Shown here piece after piece: positions 8,642 to 17,940 of a stretch of DNA of 64,000 nucleotides. The first letter of the stretch is position 1, and every line of letters starts with the position of its first letter. A program made the position numbers and the translations under genes. The notes under the pieces are model-generated. The model was not told the origin of the DNA. It searched no databases and saw only the letters and a list, made by a program, of their open reading frames with translations. Origin of the DNA: Massilia yuzhufengensis (GTDB lineage Bacteria > Pseudomonadota > Gammaproteobacteria > Burkholderiales > Burkholderiaceae_D); NCBI RefSeq assembly GCF_900112225.1, contig NZ_FOLD01000025.1:1-64000 (forward strand), read 5' to 3'.

Positions 8642-9556
8642 TTACTGGATGCCGCCAATCCGTTTCGGATTGCCGAAGTTCATCCAGACGACGATCGCCT
8701 TGCCAACAATGTTCTTGTCCGGCACGAAGCCCCAGTAGCGGCTATCGGCACTGTTGTCGCGGTTATCGCCCATCATGAAATAGTTGCCTGGAGGTACGAT
8801 ACAGGTAAACTTGTCGTACGAATAGTCACAGGCTTTGCGAAGGGGGAAATCCTCGACGGAACCAAGGTCGAACACCCGCTTGCCATCGGTATTCAGGATC
8901 CGGTGCGGCACGTTGGCCAGGTTCTCGGTGAACTGCTTGTGGTAGACCGGGTGCTGGTCGTCCAGGTAGTCGTCCATCGGGGTGTAGCTGACGGCCTTGC
9001 CGTTCACGGTCAGGCGTTTGTTCTCGTAGGTAATGGTATCACCGGGCACGCCAATGACGCGCTTGATGTAGTCCTGGCTCATGTCCTTCGGATACTTGAA
9101 CACCATCACGTCGCCGCGCTGCGGGTCGGCGTTCTCGATGATCTTCTTGTTGATGATCGGCAGCCGGATTCCATAGGCGTACTTGTTCACCAGGATGAAG
9201 TCGCCCACCAGCAGGGTCGGCACCATCGAGGACGACGGGATCTTGAACGGCTCCCACAGGAAGGAGCGCAGCACGAACACCAGCGCGATCACCGGGAAGA
9301 AGCTGCCCGAATACTCGATCCAGGTCGGCTGGCGCAGGTTGGCCGTTTCGATCGCAGCACGCTTGTTGCTGTCGACCTTGATCCCTTCGGCCAGCAGCTT
9401 GTTGGTGCGGGCGTCGTACTCCGCCAGCGCGGCGTCGGCCGCACGGCGGCGCTGCTTGGCGAAGACGAACACATCCAGGCACCAGATAATGCCCGTGATA
9501 ATCATCAAGACGAACAGGATCAGGGCGAAATTGCCCAGAATGGGTTGCAGATTCAT
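8642..9556 (-). CDS. lepB: Signal peptidase I
   Basis: LepB removes signal peptides from exported preproteins on the periplasmic side of the inner membrane. The 304-residue protein has two N-terminal membrane helices (about residues 10-30 and 85-100) flanking a cytoplasmic basic loop. It then shows box B IPSSSMVPTL with the catalytic Ser, box D DYIKRVIGVPGD with the catalytic Lys, and box E MGDNRDNSADSRYWG. Length is close to the E. coli enzyme. Its ATG overlaps the lepA stop as TAATG, so the two are translationally coupled as in other proteobacteria. Confidence 0.96.
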   Translation of the reverse strand: MNLQPILGNFALILFVLMIITGIIWCLDVFVFAKQRRRAADAALAEYDARTNKLLAEGIKVDSNKRAAIETANLRQPTWIEYSGSFFPVIALVFVLRSFLWEPFKIPSSSMVPTLLVGDFILVNKYAYGIRLPIINKKIIENADPQRGDVMVFKYPKDMSQDYIKRVIGVPGDTITYENKRLTVNGKAVSYTPMDDYLDDQHPVYHKQFTENLANVPHRILNTDGKRVFDLGSVEDFPLRKACDYSYDKFTCIVPPGNYFMMGDNRDNSADSRYWGFVPDKNIVGKAIVVWMNFGNPKRIGGIQ

Positions 9557-11349
9557 TATTTGTCGTCCACCTGGAGGATGGCCAGGAAGGCTTCCTGTGG
9601 AATTTCCACCGAGCCGACCTGCTTCATGCGCTTCTTGCCGGCCTTTTGCTTTTCCAGCAGCTTCTTTTTACGCGAGATGTCGCCGCCGTAGCACTTGGCC
9701 AGCACGTTCTTGCGCAGCGCCTTGACGTTTTCGCGCGAGATGATGGTCGCGCCGATCGCGGCCTGGATCGCCACGTCGAACATCTGGCGCGGGATCAGCT
9801 CGCGCATCTTGGCAGCCACCTGGCGGCCGCGGTACGGGGCGTTGGCGCGGTGGACGATGATCGCCAGCGCATCGACCTTCTCGCTGTTGATCAGCATGTC
9901 AACCTTCACCACGTCGGCGGCGCGGTTCTCCTTGAACTCGTAGTCCATCGAGGCATAGCCGCGCGAGGTCGACTTGAGGCGGTCGAAGAAGTCGAGCACG
10001 ATTTCCGCCATCGGGATCTCGTAGTGCAGCTTGACCTGGCGGCCGTGGTAGGCCATGTCCATCTGCACGCCGCGCTTGCCGTTACACAGGGTCATGACGG
10101 CGCCGACATACTCTTGCGGCATGTACAGGTTGACGTCGACGATCGGCTCGCGCACTTCGTTGATGCGCGACGGTTCCGGCATCTTCGAGGGGTTGTCGAC
10201 GCGGATCATGGAGCCGTCGCGCATCTCGACTTCGTAGACCACGGTCGGCGCGGTGGTGATCAGGTCCATGTCGAACTCGCGCTCGAGGCGTTCCTGCACG
10301 ATTTCCATGTGCAGCAGGCCCAGGAAGCCGCAGCGGAAGCCGAAGCCCAGCGCCTGCGACACTTCCGGCTCGTACATCAGGGCGGCGTCGTTGAGCTTGA
10401 GCTTTTCGAGCGAATCGCGCAGTGCGTCGTACTGGTTCGATTCAACCGGGAACAGGCCGGCGAAGACCTGCGGCTGGACTTCCTTGAAGCCCGGCAGCGG
10501 GCTCGGGGCCGGTTTGCTGGCCGAGGTGACGGTGTCGCCCACCTTGGCGGCGGTCAGTTCCTTGATGCCGGCGATGATGAAGCCCACCTGCCCGGCCGAC
10601 AGTTCCGGCAGCGAGACCGAACGCGGGGTGAACACGCCGACGCTCTCGACCAGGTTCACGGAACCGGTGGCCATCAGCAGGATCTTTTCTTTCGGGCGCA
10701 GGGTGCCATTGATCACGCGCACCAGCATCACGACACCCACATACGGGTCGTACCAGGAGTCGACGATCAGGGCTTGCAGCGGCGCTTCCTTGTCGCCCTT
10801 CGGCGGCGGCACGCGGGCGATCAGGGTTTCCAGCACGTCTTCCACGCCCAGGCCGGTCTTGGCCGAGCACACGGTGGCGTCGGAGGCGTCGATGCCGATC
10901 ACGTCCTCGATTTCCTTCTTGGCGTTTTCAGGGTCGGCGTGCGGCAGGTCGATCTTGTTCAGGATCGGCACCACTTCCACGCCCAGGTCGAGCGCGGTGT
11001 AGCAGTTGGCGACCGTTTGTGCTTCCACGCCCTGCGACGCGTCGACCACCAGCAGCGCGCCCTCGCAGGCCGACAGCGAACGCGAGACTTCATAGCTGAA
11101 GTCGACGTGGCCCGGGGTGTCGATCAGGTTCAGGTTATACACCTGGCCATCGCGCGCCTTGTACTGCAGCGCCGCGGTCTGGGCCTTGATGGTGATGCCG
11201 CGCTCGCGCTCCAGGTCCATCGAATCGAGCACCTGGGCGTCCATCTCGCGATCCGACAGGCCGCCGCACAGCTGGATGATCCGGTCGGCCAGGGTCGATT
11301 TACCGTGGTCGATGTGGGCGATGATGGAGAAGTTACGTATGTTATTCAT
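9556..11349 (-). CDS. lepA: Elongation factor 4 (LepA GTPase)
   Basis: LepA is a ribosome-associated GTPase with a role in initiation and ribosome back-translocation or biogenesis. The protein has 597 residues, close to the family norm. The G motifs are AHIDHGKST at the start, [12 protein letters not shown], and [14 protein letters not shown]-like domains and the LepA-specific C-terminal domain ([21 protein letters not shown], then the Lys-rich end [21 protein letters not shown]) follow. The start is placed at the ATG giving [12 protein letters not shown]; a TTG two codons upstream is possible. It heads the run lepA-lepB-DUF4845-rnc-era-recO-pdxJ-acpS. Confidence 0.96.
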   Translation of the reverse strand: MNNIRNFSIIAHIDHGKSTLADRIIQLCGGLSDREMDAQVLDSMDLERERGITIKAQTAALQYKARDGQVYNLNLIDTPGHVDFSYEVSRSLSACEGALLVVDASQGVEAQTVANCYTALDLGVEVVPILNKIDLPHADPENAKKEIEDVIGIDASDATVCSAKTGLGVEDVLETLIARVPPPKGDKEAPLQALIVDSWYDPYVGVVMLVRVINGTLRPKEKILLMATGSVNLVESVGVFTPRSVSLPELSAGQVGFIIAGIKELTAAKVGDTVTSASKPAPSPLPGFKEVQPQVFAGLFPVESNQYDALRDSLEKLKLNDAALMYEPEVSQALGFGFRCGFLGLLHMEIVQERLEREFDMDLITTAPTVVYEVEMRDGSMIRVDNPSKMPEPSRINEVREPIVDVNLYMPQEYVGAVMTLCNGKRGVQMDMAYHGRQVKLHYEIPMAEIVLDFFDRLKSTSRGYASMDYEFKENRAADVVKVDMLINSEKVDALAIIVHRANAPYRGRQVAAKMRELIPRQMFDVAIQAAIGATIISRENVKALRKNVLAKCYGGDISRKKKLLEKQKAGKKRMKQVGSVEIPQEAFLAILQVDDK

Positions 11350-11667
11350 TAGCAAAGCTCAAAACCAAAAAGGCCGCGGCCAGCGCGGCGAGGTAAATCA
11401 ATAGTACGGCGCATACAAAAAAGCGCTCCGTTGGGGAGGCATGCCGGTCCCCGGCCGAAGCGCAAGATGAAGCGAGAGAAGCAGGTGTGCGAGGTGCAGA
11501 CGCTTTTCCGACCCCGGCATTTTACCGGATTCCGCGAGGGAAAGCCCGTTTTGGGCATCAGTGCCGCAGAAAGGCCGGTTTTCGGCCCATCCGTGCACGA
11601 ATATGCGGGATTTTTGGGTGGATTCAAGCGCGGCGCGCAGGTCGCCGGGGCGCCCTGCCCCCCGGCT
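11350..11667. other. Gap between the sigma-E operon and lepA
   Basis: No convincing gene is seen. The gap holds a rho-independent terminator (listed separately). The lepA promoter is probably here too, but no clear -35/-10 pair could be picked out. Confidence 0.6.
11417..11463 (-). terminator. Rho-independent terminator after the rpoE-rseA-degQ-glutaredoxin operon
   Basis: On the minus strand GCGCTTCG pairs with CGGAGCGC (one G-T pair) and is followed by TTTTTTG. The 25-base loop contains a further GGGGA/TCCCC pairing. It separates the stress operon upstream from the lepA run downstream. Confidence 0.65.
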
Positions 11668-11940
11668 TTACGCGGCAGCGGCCATGCAGCGCTCGGCCCA
11701 GCCGCGCGCGGCCGCCGGGTCGAGGAAGTAATGGCACAGTTCCGGGCCGGCCGGGTCGCCGAACAGCACCGGCACCAGTTCGTCGAAGCGCTCGACCAGC
11801 GCCGGGTCGGCGTCGACGTCGATGACGGCGACGTCGAAGCGCTCACCGGGCTGCTGCAAGGCCAGCAGGGCCTGCAGCAGGTCGTCGCACAGGTGGCAGT
11901 AGCTGCGCGAGTACAGGGTAAAAGGGACGGTGCGCGTCAC
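11668..11940 (-). CDS. Glutaredoxin-family protein (DUF836 type)
   Basis: This is a 90-residue thioredoxin-fold protein with a redox motif near the N-terminus (LYSRSYCHLCDDL, a C-x-x-C pair) and the conserved turn LVPVLFGDP in which cis-Pro is expected. It resembles the DUF836/glutaredoxin-like proteins often found near lepA in betaproteobacteria. It starts with GTG inside the degQ stop (GTGA), so the two are translationally coupled. A role in thiol-disulfide exchange is suggested by the fold; the partner is unknown. Confidence 0.8.
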   Translation of the reverse strand: MTRTVPFTLYSRSYCHLCDDLLQALLALQQPGERFDVAVIDVDADPALVERFDELVPVLFGDPAGPELCHYFLDPAAARGWAERCMAAAA

Positions 11941-13418
11941 TGGCGCGGCTTCACGACGACGTACTGGGTGACGTTTTCACGCCGCACCAGCAGGGCCACC
12001 GGTTTCTTCGGATCGAGCTTGCCGACCAGCGCGTTGAACTGCGCCGCGCCCGTCACCGGCGTGTTGCCGACCTGCGAGATCACGTCGCCCACCTGGATGC
12101 CGGCGGTGGCGGCGATGCCGTCCACGTTCTCCACCAGCACGCCGCCATCGACGCCAAGCTCGCCGCGCTGGGCGGCCGGGATGTCGGCGACGGCCAGGCC
12201 GAGCGCATTCGGCGCCGCGCCCGGCGCCGGTTTCTTCGGCGTCGGGCGTGCGGCCGGGGTTTTCTCGTCCTGCAGCTCGACGATGGTGACCGGGACGTCG
12301 AGCTGGGCGCCGCGGCGCCACACGGTGACGGAAGCGCGCGTACCGACCTTGGTCGCGCCGACCAGGCGCGGCAAGTCGCGCGTGGTGTCGATTGGCTGGC
12401 CGTTGAACTTGAGGATGATGTCGCCGACCTTGATGCCGCCCTTCTCCGCCGGGCCGCCCGCCTCCACCATGGACACTTCGGCGCCGCGCGCCTTGCCCAA
12501 ACCCAGCGATTCGGCGACGTCGCGCGTGACTTCGCTGATCTGCACGCCCAGGCGGCCACGCGTGACCTTACCGGTGGTTTTCAGCTGGTCGGACACGCGG
12601 ATGACTTCGTCGATCGGCACGGCGAACGAAATCCCGTTATAGGCGCCGGACAGGGTGGCGATCTGCGAATTGATGCCGATGACTTCGCCGCGCATATTGA
12701 TCAGGGGGCCGCCCGAGTTGCCCGGATTGACCGCGACGTCGGACTGGATCAGCGGCAGGTATTCGCCAGTGTCGCGCGATTTGGCCGAGATGATGCCGGC
12801 GGTGACGGTGTTGTCGAGGTTGAAGGGCGAGCCGATCGCCACCACCCACTCGCCGACCCGGATCTTGCTCGAGTCGCCGGTGCGCAGGTAGGGCAGGTTG
12901 TTGGCCGAGAGCTTGAGCAGGGCCACGTCGGAGCGGCGGTCGGCGCCCAGCACCTTGGCCTTGAACTCGCGGCGGTCGGTGAGCGTGACGGTGACCTCGT
13001 CGGCGCCTTCGACCACGTGGGCGTTGGTCAGCACATAGCCGTCGTTGGAAATGATGAAGCCGGAACCGACGCCGCGCGTGACCTGTTCTTCGGGGCTGGC
13101 GCCGCCCTGCCCGCCCTGTCCGGGCACGCCGCGGCGTCCGCGCGGAATCTGGCCGCCGAAGAAGCGGCGCAGGAATTCCTGCATCTCTTCCTCGCCCGGC
13201 GCACCCTGGCCGCGGGTGACGCGCTCGGTGGTGCGGATGTTGACGACGGCGGGACCGACCTTGTCGATCAGGTCGGTGAAATCGGGCAGGCCGGTGACGA
13301 CCGGGGTCTGGACCGGGGCCGCTGCGGTGGCGGAGGCGGCCGGGAACAGGCTGGCGGCGGACAGCAGCAAGGTCGACAGGATGAGTGAGGCGGGACGACG
13401 GGTGAATTCGCGGGTCAT
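11937..13418 (-). CDS. Periplasmic Do-family serine protease (DegQ/MucD type)
   Basis: DegP/DegQ-type proteases degrade or refold misfolded envelope proteins. The 493-residue precursor begins with a signal peptide (MTREFTRRPASLILSTLLLSAASL, cleavage probably after ATA). The trypsin-like domain has the catalytic triad His in TNAHVVEG, Asp in RRSDVALLKL and Ser in NPGNSGGPL. A Q-linker-like Gly/Arg-rich loop (about residues 95-110) precedes it, and two PDZ domains follow (RGRLGVQISEVT and the C-terminal GVLVENVDGI). Its place after rpoE and rseA marks it as the MucD-type member of the sigma-E operon. Whether it is degP, degQ or mucD in the strict sense cannot be decided. Confidence 0.92.
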   Translation of the reverse strand: MTREFTRRPASLILSTLLLSAASLFPAASATAAAPVQTPVVTGLPDFTDLIDKVGPAVVNIRTTERVTRGQGAPGEEEMQEFLRRFFGGQIPRGRRGVPGQGGQGGASPEEQVTRGVGSGFIISNDGYVLTNAHVVEGADEVTVTLTDRREFKAKVLGADRRSDVALLKLSANNLPYLRTGDSSKIRVGEWVVAIGSPFNLDNTVTAGIISAKSRDTGEYLPLIQSDVAVNPGNSGGPLINMRGEVIGINSQIATLSGAYNGISFAVPIDEVIRVSDQLKTTGKVTRGRLGVQISEVTRDVAESLGLGKARGAEVSMVEAGGPAEKGGIKVGDIILKFNGQPIDTTRDLPRLVGATKVGTRASVTVWRRGAQLDVPVTIVELQDEKTPAARPTPKKPAPGAAPNALGLAVADIPAAQRGELGVDGGVLVENVDGIAATAGIQVGDVISQVGNTPVTGAAQFNALVGKLDPKKPVALLVRRENVTQYVVVKPRQ

Positions 13419-13720
13419 GGGGTCGCATTAAAAGGCTGAGATTGACTTTATGGTAAGCCAAAACACGCGCTTTGTCTCGCGGCGGCCTGCCGTGCCACGC
13501 CCCCATGCCGTGTGGAAGGTCGGGTCGGAAGCGGGGCGTTTGATTGATACGCCGGGCGAATCACTGCGGGCGGGTGATATGCCTGGCATATCGTGGGGTG
13601 GCCCGATTTTCCCGGCCGCGCGTTCAGGCAGCGGCTGCACAGCCGCGGGCTTGCCGTAGCGCCGGCGCAGATCGCATGTGGTTTGAACGCGCGGACGGCA
13701 GAGCCGTCCACCCTACGACC
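13419..13720. other. Gap between degQ and rseA with palindromes
   Basis: No gene is supported in these 300 bases. Two structures stand out. GATATGCCTGGCATATC at 13576-13592 is a perfect 7-bp inverted repeat and could be an operator. A family-B extragenic palindrome lies at about 13685-13716 (GCGGACGGCAGAGCCGTCC core, then ACCCTA). In many relatives the gene rseB lies at this place; no trace of it is seen here. Confidence 0.6.
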
Positions 13721-14125
13721 TCACAGGCGCTTGACCGCCGCGGCGCCCGGCTCCGCCACCGGCCCTTCATGCGGCGCCGCCGGCGCAACCGCCAGCTTGC
13801 TGCCATTGGCCGCGTCGGCGCCGGCCGCCACCGCCGGCGCGATCACGGCCAGTGCGTCGGTGCTTGACGCCGGCTTGCCGGCTGCGCGCCGCAGTGGCAC
13901 GGATTCCGCGTCGAGCTTGCCCGCCAGGCGCGCCGCGAAGCCGGGCGACAGGCTTGACGCCCCGGGTTCGTCGCGCAGCGCGTCGCCGATCCGGTGGTAG
14001 AGCTCCCACGCCGCCTGGCCGTCGGGTTCGCGCAGGGCCGCCAGCGCGAGCTCGAGGTCGGCATCCGGCAGCTCGCCGTCGGCAAAGGCCGATATGTATT
14101 CGCGCATCTTTTTATTCGTGTCCAT
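13721..14125 (-). CDS. rseA: RseA-family anti-sigma-E factor, without a visible membrane segment
   Basis: The N-terminal 65 residues (MREYISAFADGELPDADLEL, then AWELYHRIGDALRD) match the RseA domain that clamps sigma-E in the cytoplasm. The rest is a low-complexity Ala/Pro/Gly tail. Usual RseA proteins continue with a transmembrane helix and a periplasmic domain that DegS and RseP cut; no stretch here is hydrophobic enough for that. ATG giving MDTNKKMREY was chosen as the start; a TTG ten codons upstream has a better ribosome site and is possible. It follows rpoE and is separated from degQ by 300 bases. Assignment is sure for the N-terminal domain, less so for how it responds to stress. Confidence 0.82.
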   Translation of the reverse strand: MDTNKKMREYISAFADGELPDADLELALAALREPDGQAAWELYHRIGDALRDEPGASSLSPGFAARLAGKLDAESVPLRRAAGKPASSTDALAVIAPAVAAGADAANGSKLAVAPAAPHEGPVAEPGAAAVKRL

Positions 14126-14184
14126 CTGGGTGCCCGCCGACGTCGGTGTGTTCAATATGCCCTGCCTCTCTACGATCCTGCTAC

Positions 14185-14787
14185 CTACCGTCGTTTGTCA
14201 ACCGGGAAATCGAGCAATGGGCGCAATTTCTCGGCGATGACTTCGCGCGCGCGGAAAATCCGGCTGCGCACGGTACCTATGGGACATGCCATCACCTCGG
14301 AGATTTCTTCGTAACTCAGCCCTTCTATTTCTCGCAAGACAATTGCCGTTCGCAATTCCAGCGGCAGTGCTTCCATCGCCGCATTCACTGTGTGGGCAAT
14401 CTGCTTGCTCGCCAATACCGACTCGGGCGTGTTGATGTCACGCAGGCTGTCGGCATCGTCGAACCCTTCGGCCCGTTCGGCATCGGCCTCGGTGGAGGTC
14501 GGCGCGCGGCGGCCCTGAGTGACAAGAAAATTCTTCGCTGTATTAATTCCGATGCGATACAGCCAAGTATAAAAGGCGGAATCGCCGCGGAAATGCCGCA
14601 ACGCGCGATATGCCTTAATGAAGGTCTCTTGCACCACATCTTCAGCTTCGGCCGGATCGTGCACGAGACGGCCAACCAGGCGCATGAGGCGGCGCTGGTA
14701 TTTCGCCACGAGCAGGTCGAACGCTCCCCGGTCGCCGGCCTGGACGCGCTCTACCAACAGCTGATCTCCCTCGCGTTCTGTCGTCAC
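14185..14787 (-). CDS. rpoE: RNA polymerase sigma factor RpoE (sigma-E, ECF family)
   Basis: This extracytoplasmic-function sigma factor directs RNA polymerase to envelope-stress promoters. The 200-residue protein has region 2 (AFDLLVAKYQRRLMRLVGRL, DPAEAEDVVQETFIKAYRAL, FRGDSAFYTWLYRIGINTAK) and region 4 (LPLELRTAIVLREIEGLSYE with EISEVMACPIGTVRSRIFRA). The start is placed at the GTG giving MTTEREGDQ, which matches relatives; another GTG ten codons upstream is possible. A sigma-E-type promoter precedes it, consistent with autoregulation. The anti-sigma gene follows after 60 bases. Confidence 0.95.
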   Translation of the reverse strand: MTTEREGDQLLVERVQAGDRGAFDLLVAKYQRRLMRLVGRLVHDPAEAEDVVQETFIKAYRALRHFRGDSAFYTWLYRIGINTAKNFLVTQGRRAPTSTEADAERAEGFDDADSLRDINTPESVLASKQIAHTVNAAMEALPLELRTAIVLREIEGLSYEEISEVMACPIGTVRSRIFRAREVIAEKLRPLLDFPVDKRR

Positions 14788-14823
14788 GGACCACGCCCCG
14801 TCGCTGCAGCGGTCCACCCTCCA

Positions 14824-14850
14824 TAAGAGTTGGCACGCTGCAATAAGTTC
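14824..14850 (-). promoter_or_regulatory. Sigma-E-type promoter of rpoE
   Basis: On the minus strand GAACTT and TCTTA are separated by 16 bases. The sigma-E consensus is GGAACTT-N16-TCTGA, so the -35 box is complete and the -10 box differs at one base. It overlaps the last codons of the upstream YgfX-like gene. Confidence 0.7.
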
Positions 14851-15346
14851 AAAGTATTTTGTGCTCAGTCGATGACACGCCAGCCTGCCCCGCCCCGGCG
14901 CCGAGCGCTACCGCCAGGACACGAAACGCCTCCGGCGCCACGCTGTCGGGCAGGACTGCGACGCTGCGTATGGCGCACCGCCCGCGCAGGCTTGAGGGGG
15001 CGCCAAAACGCAGCATCAGCAGCCGCGGCCAGAGCGTGGAACCGGGCAGGATCGCGACCGGCAATGCGTCGCCGGCCTCGATCCGCACACCCTGTTGTAC
15101 CGTCAGGCGTAGCTGCCCGGGTCCAGAAATATCAATGCGATGCACCGTTGCGCGACGCAGTGCCGCATGCGCCACGCATAGCCCCGCGAACAGCAGCGCG
15201 GCCGCGACAAGGGGTCCGCCGGTGAAGCGAAAAGGCAACAACAGGCCCACGGCGCAGGCGGCCGCGCACAGGCTTGCAGCGAAGCCGGCGAGCAGCCAGC
15301 GCAGGCGGCGCGACGGTGCAATGACGACGGTCAGTGCGATCGGCAT
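14849..15346 (-). CDS. Two-helix membrane protein, YgfX-like, function unknown
   Basis: The 165-residue protein has two close hydrophobic helices (about residues 17-36 and 43-62) followed by a soluble, Arg-rich part with beta-strand character (LRLTVQQGVRIEAGDALPV, then LWPRLLMLRFG). This helix-hairpin plus beta domain layout is that of YgfX/CptA-type proteins, and similar genes sit between fabF and rpoE in related bacteria. The resemblance is in architecture only, so the toxin function proposed for YgfX should not be assumed. The end of the gene overlaps the rpoE promoter. Confidence 0.6.
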   Translation of the reverse strand: MPIALTVVIAPSRRLRWLLAGFAASLCAAACAVGLLLPFRFTGGPLVAAALLFAGLCVAHAALRRATVHRIDISGPGQLRLTVQQGVRIEAGDALPVAILPGSTLWPRLLMLRFGAPSSLRGRCAIRSVAVLPDSVAPEAFRVLAVALGAGAGQAGVSSTEHKIL

Positions 15347-15484
15347 GGGTCAGGCGAGAGGAAGAAGGAGGCGCCGCAGGCCGGGGCCGCGAAGGGGTGG
15401 AGCAAGGACAAAGGTGTGCCCCGGGCCGAACGGCCGAGGCTGTCAGGCGCCCATCCAGGTTAGACCCGGATGGGCGGATCTGGT

Positions 15485-16732
15485 TCAGACTTTTGCGAAC
15501 ACGAGGGTACCGTTGGTACCGCCGAAACCGAATGAGTTCTTGACCGCGTAATCGATCTTCATGTCACGCGCCGTGTTGGCGCAGAAGTCCAGGTCGCATT
15601 CCTCGTCCTGGTTGAAGATGTTGATCGTCGGCGGCGAGACCTGATTGTGGATCGCCAGCACGGTGAACACCGATTCCAGGCCGCCGGCGCCGCCCAGCAG
15701 GTGGCCGGTCATCGACTTGGTGGAATTGACCACCAGGTTCTTGGCATGGTCGCCGAACACGCGCTTGATGCCGCGCACTTCCGCCACATCGCCCAGCGGC
15801 GTCGAGGTGCCGTGCGCATTGACGTAGTGGACTTCGCTGGCGTTCAGGCCGGCGTTGCTCAGTGCCGCCACCATGCAGCGCGCCGCGCCGCTGCCATCCT
15901 CGACCGGCGAGGTGATGTGGTTGGCGTCCGCGCTCATGCCGAAGCCAATGACTTCCGCATAGATCTTGGCGCCGCGGGCAACCGCGTGTTCGTACTCTTC
16001 GAGCACCATCACGCCGGCGCCTTCGCCGAGCACGAAGCCGTCGCGGTCACGGTCCCACGGACGCGAGGCGGTGGCCGGGTCGTCGTTGCGGGTGGACAGC
16101 GCGCGCGCCGAGGCGAAGCCGCCCAGGCCCAGCGGCGAGACGGTGGACTCGGAGCCCCCGGCAACCATCACGTCCGCATCGCCGTACTCGATCAGGCGCG
16201 CTGCCGCGCCGATGCAGTGCAGGCCGGTGGTGCAGGCGGTGACGATGGCCAGGTTCGGGCCGCGCAGGCCGAATTTGATCGAGAGATCGCCCGAGATCAT
16301 GTTGATGATCGAGGCCGGCACGAAGAACGGCGAAATGCGGCGCGGGCCGCGTGCCGTGTACTCTTCCTTGGTCGCTTCGATCATCGGCAGGCCGCCGATA
16401 CCCGAACCGATGGTCACACCGATGCGGTCGCGGTTTTCGTCGGTGACGACCAGGCCCGAATCCTGCAGGGCCTGGATGCCGGCTGCCATGCCGAAATGGA
16501 TAAAGCTATCCATGTTGCGGCCTTCCTTGCCCGGCAGGTAGTCTTCCACCTTGAAGTTCTTCACTTCACCAGCGAAATGCGTCGTGAACGGCGTGGCATC
16601 GAACTTGGTAATGTTGGCAATGCCCGACTTCCCGGCCAGCGCCGCGTCCCACGCTTCGGCAATCGTGTTGCCGATTGGTGAAATGCAGCCCAGGCCGGTA
16701 ACGACGACACGGCGGTTGCGTGAACGGCTCAA
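15485..16732 (-). CDS. fabF: 3-oxoacyl-[acyl-carrier-protein] synthase II
   Basis: FabF condenses acyl-ACP with malonyl-ACP in fatty acid elongation and is needed for cis-vaccenate formation. The 415-residue protein shows the thiolase-fold active site: Cys in [12 protein letters not shown], His in [11 protein letters not shown] and His in [14 protein letters not shown]. The frame begins with TTG ([15 protein letters not shown]), preceded by GGGAG at good spacing, and no ATG fits better. It lies 38 bases downstream of acpP, the standard acpP-fabF pair. Confidence 0.95.
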   Translation of the reverse strand: MSRSRNRRVVVTGLGCISPIGNTIAEAWDAALAGKSGIANITKFDATPFTTHFAGEVKNFKVEDYLPGKEGRNMDSFIHFGMAAGIQALQDSGLVVTDENRDRIGVTIGSGIGGLPMIEATKEEYTARGPRRISPFFVPASIINMISGDLSIKFGLRGPNLAIVTACTTGLHCIGAAARLIEYGDADVMVAGGSESTVSPLGLGGFASARALSTRNDDPATASRPWDRDRDGFVLGEGAGVMVLEEYEHAVARGAKIYAEVIGFGMSADANHITSPVEDGSGAARCMVAALSNAGLNASEVHYVNAHGTSTPLGDVAEVRGIKRVFGDHAKNLVVNSTKSMTGHLLGGAGGLESVFTVLAIHNQVSPPTINIFNQDEECDLDFCANTARDMKIDYAVKNSFGFGGTNGTLVFAKV

Positions 16733-16770
16733 GCGATTCTCCCAGAAACTTTTAAAGCGACAGCTACTAC

Positions 16771-17010
16771 TTAGGCCTTGACGTGCGCGGTTGCGTAGTC
16801 GATAGCTTGCTTGACGGTGGTGATTTTCTCAGCCTGCTCGTCAGGGATTTCCATTTCGAACTCGTCTTCCAGTGCCATCACCAGTTCCACGGTGTCCAGC
16901 GAGTCAGCGCCGAGGTCGTCAACGAACGAGGATTCGATTTTGATGTCAGCTTCAGCAACACCCAGCTGCTCAGCGACGATTTTTTTAACGCGTTGTTCGA
17001 TATCCGACAT
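16771..17010 (-). CDS. acpP: Acyl carrier protein
   Basis: ACP carries growing acyl chains on a 4'-phosphopantetheine arm. The 79-residue acidic protein has the attachment site [15 protein letters not shown], with Ser37 as the modified residue, and four predicted helices. Length and sequence are canonical. It lies between fabG and fabF; the gap of 169 bases upstream may hold its own promoter, in line with the high expression of this gene. Confidence 0.98.
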   Translation of the reverse strand: MSDIEQRVKKIVAEQLGVAEADIKIESSFVDDLGADSLDTVELVMALEDEFEMEIPDEQAEKITTVKQAIDYATAHVKA

Positions 17011-17179
17011 GTTATGGCTCCATTAGGTATGTGTTGCGGAAAGTGCGCGCATTTTATCAGGTTTGCGCGGTGAAAAACTACTTTCGGCAGTTCCTGCTAT
17101 TTCCACCGAAATTACAGCTAAAAACAGCGAATGCGCCGGATTTAATTCGCACGCGTGCGAACTCCCGGCCCATTTCGCA

Positions 17180-17917
17180 TTAATTCATGTACATGCCGCC
17201 ATTCACATGCAGCTCGGTGCCGGTGATATATGCGGCCTGTGGACCGGAAAGGAAGGCCACCGCGTGGGCGATGTCTTCCGGCTGGCCCAGGCGGCCCAGC
17301 GGGATCTGGGTGAGCAGCGCCTCGTGCTGGCCTTCGCCCAGGGCCTTGGTCATGTCGGTGTCGATGAAGCCAGGCGCCACGCAGTTGACGGTGATGTTGC
17401 GGCTGCCGATCTCGCGCGCCAGCGCGCGCGTCATGCCGGCCACGCCGGCCTTGGCGGCGGCGTAGTTCATCTGGCCGGGGTTGCCCGAGGCGCCCACCAC
17501 CGAGGTAATGTTGATGATGCGGCCGGCCTTGGCCTTCATCATCCCGCGCAGCACCAGGCGCGACAGGCGGCCGACGGCGCTCAGGTTGGTCAGGATGACG
17601 CTGTCCCACTCCTCGTCCTTCATGCGCATGGCCAGGTTGTCCTGGGTAATGCCGGCATTGTTGACCAGGATCGACAGGCTGCCGAAGCTCTTTTGCACGT
17701 CGTCCACGACGGCGGCGCAGTTGGCAGCGTCGGTCACGTTCAGCACGGCGCCCTTGCCACCGAATTCGGCCAGGTAGCCAGTGATGGCCTCGGCGCCGGC
17801 TGCGCTGGTGGCGGTGCCGACGACCTTCGCGCCCTGGCGCGCCAGTTCCAGCGCGATGGCCTTGCCGATGCCGCGCGATGCGCCGGTCACGAGAGCGACT
17901 TGGTTTTGCAGGTTCAT
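17180..17917 (-). CDS. fabG: 3-oxoacyl-[acyl-carrier-protein] reductase
   Basis: FabG reduces 3-oxoacyl-ACP with NADPH in each elongation cycle. The 245-residue short-chain dehydrogenase starts MNLQNQVALVTGASRGIG with the nucleotide-binding glycine motif. It has NNAG near residue 87, the catalytic Ser in NITSVVG, and the Tyr-Lys pair in YAAAKAGVAGM. The C-terminal VNGGMYMN is typical. It lies 23 bases after fabD. The chosen ATG follows a short AT-rich leader, and the longer in-frame extension upstream is only the shadow of fabD. Confidence 0.96.
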   Translation of the reverse strand: MNLQNQVALVTGASRGIGKAIALELARQGAKVVGTATSAAGAEAITGYLAEFGGKGAVLNVTDAANCAAVVDDVQKSFGSLSILVNNAGITQDNLAMRMKDEEWDSVILTNLSAVGRLSRLVLRGMMKAKAGRIINITSVVGASGNPGQMNYAAAKAGVAGMTRALAREIGSRNITVNCVAPGFIDTDMTKALGEGQHEALLTQIPLGRLGQPEDIAHAVAFLSGPQAAYITGTELHVNGGMYMN

Positions 17918-17940
17918 GCTATTCCTCTTGTGTTGATGTT

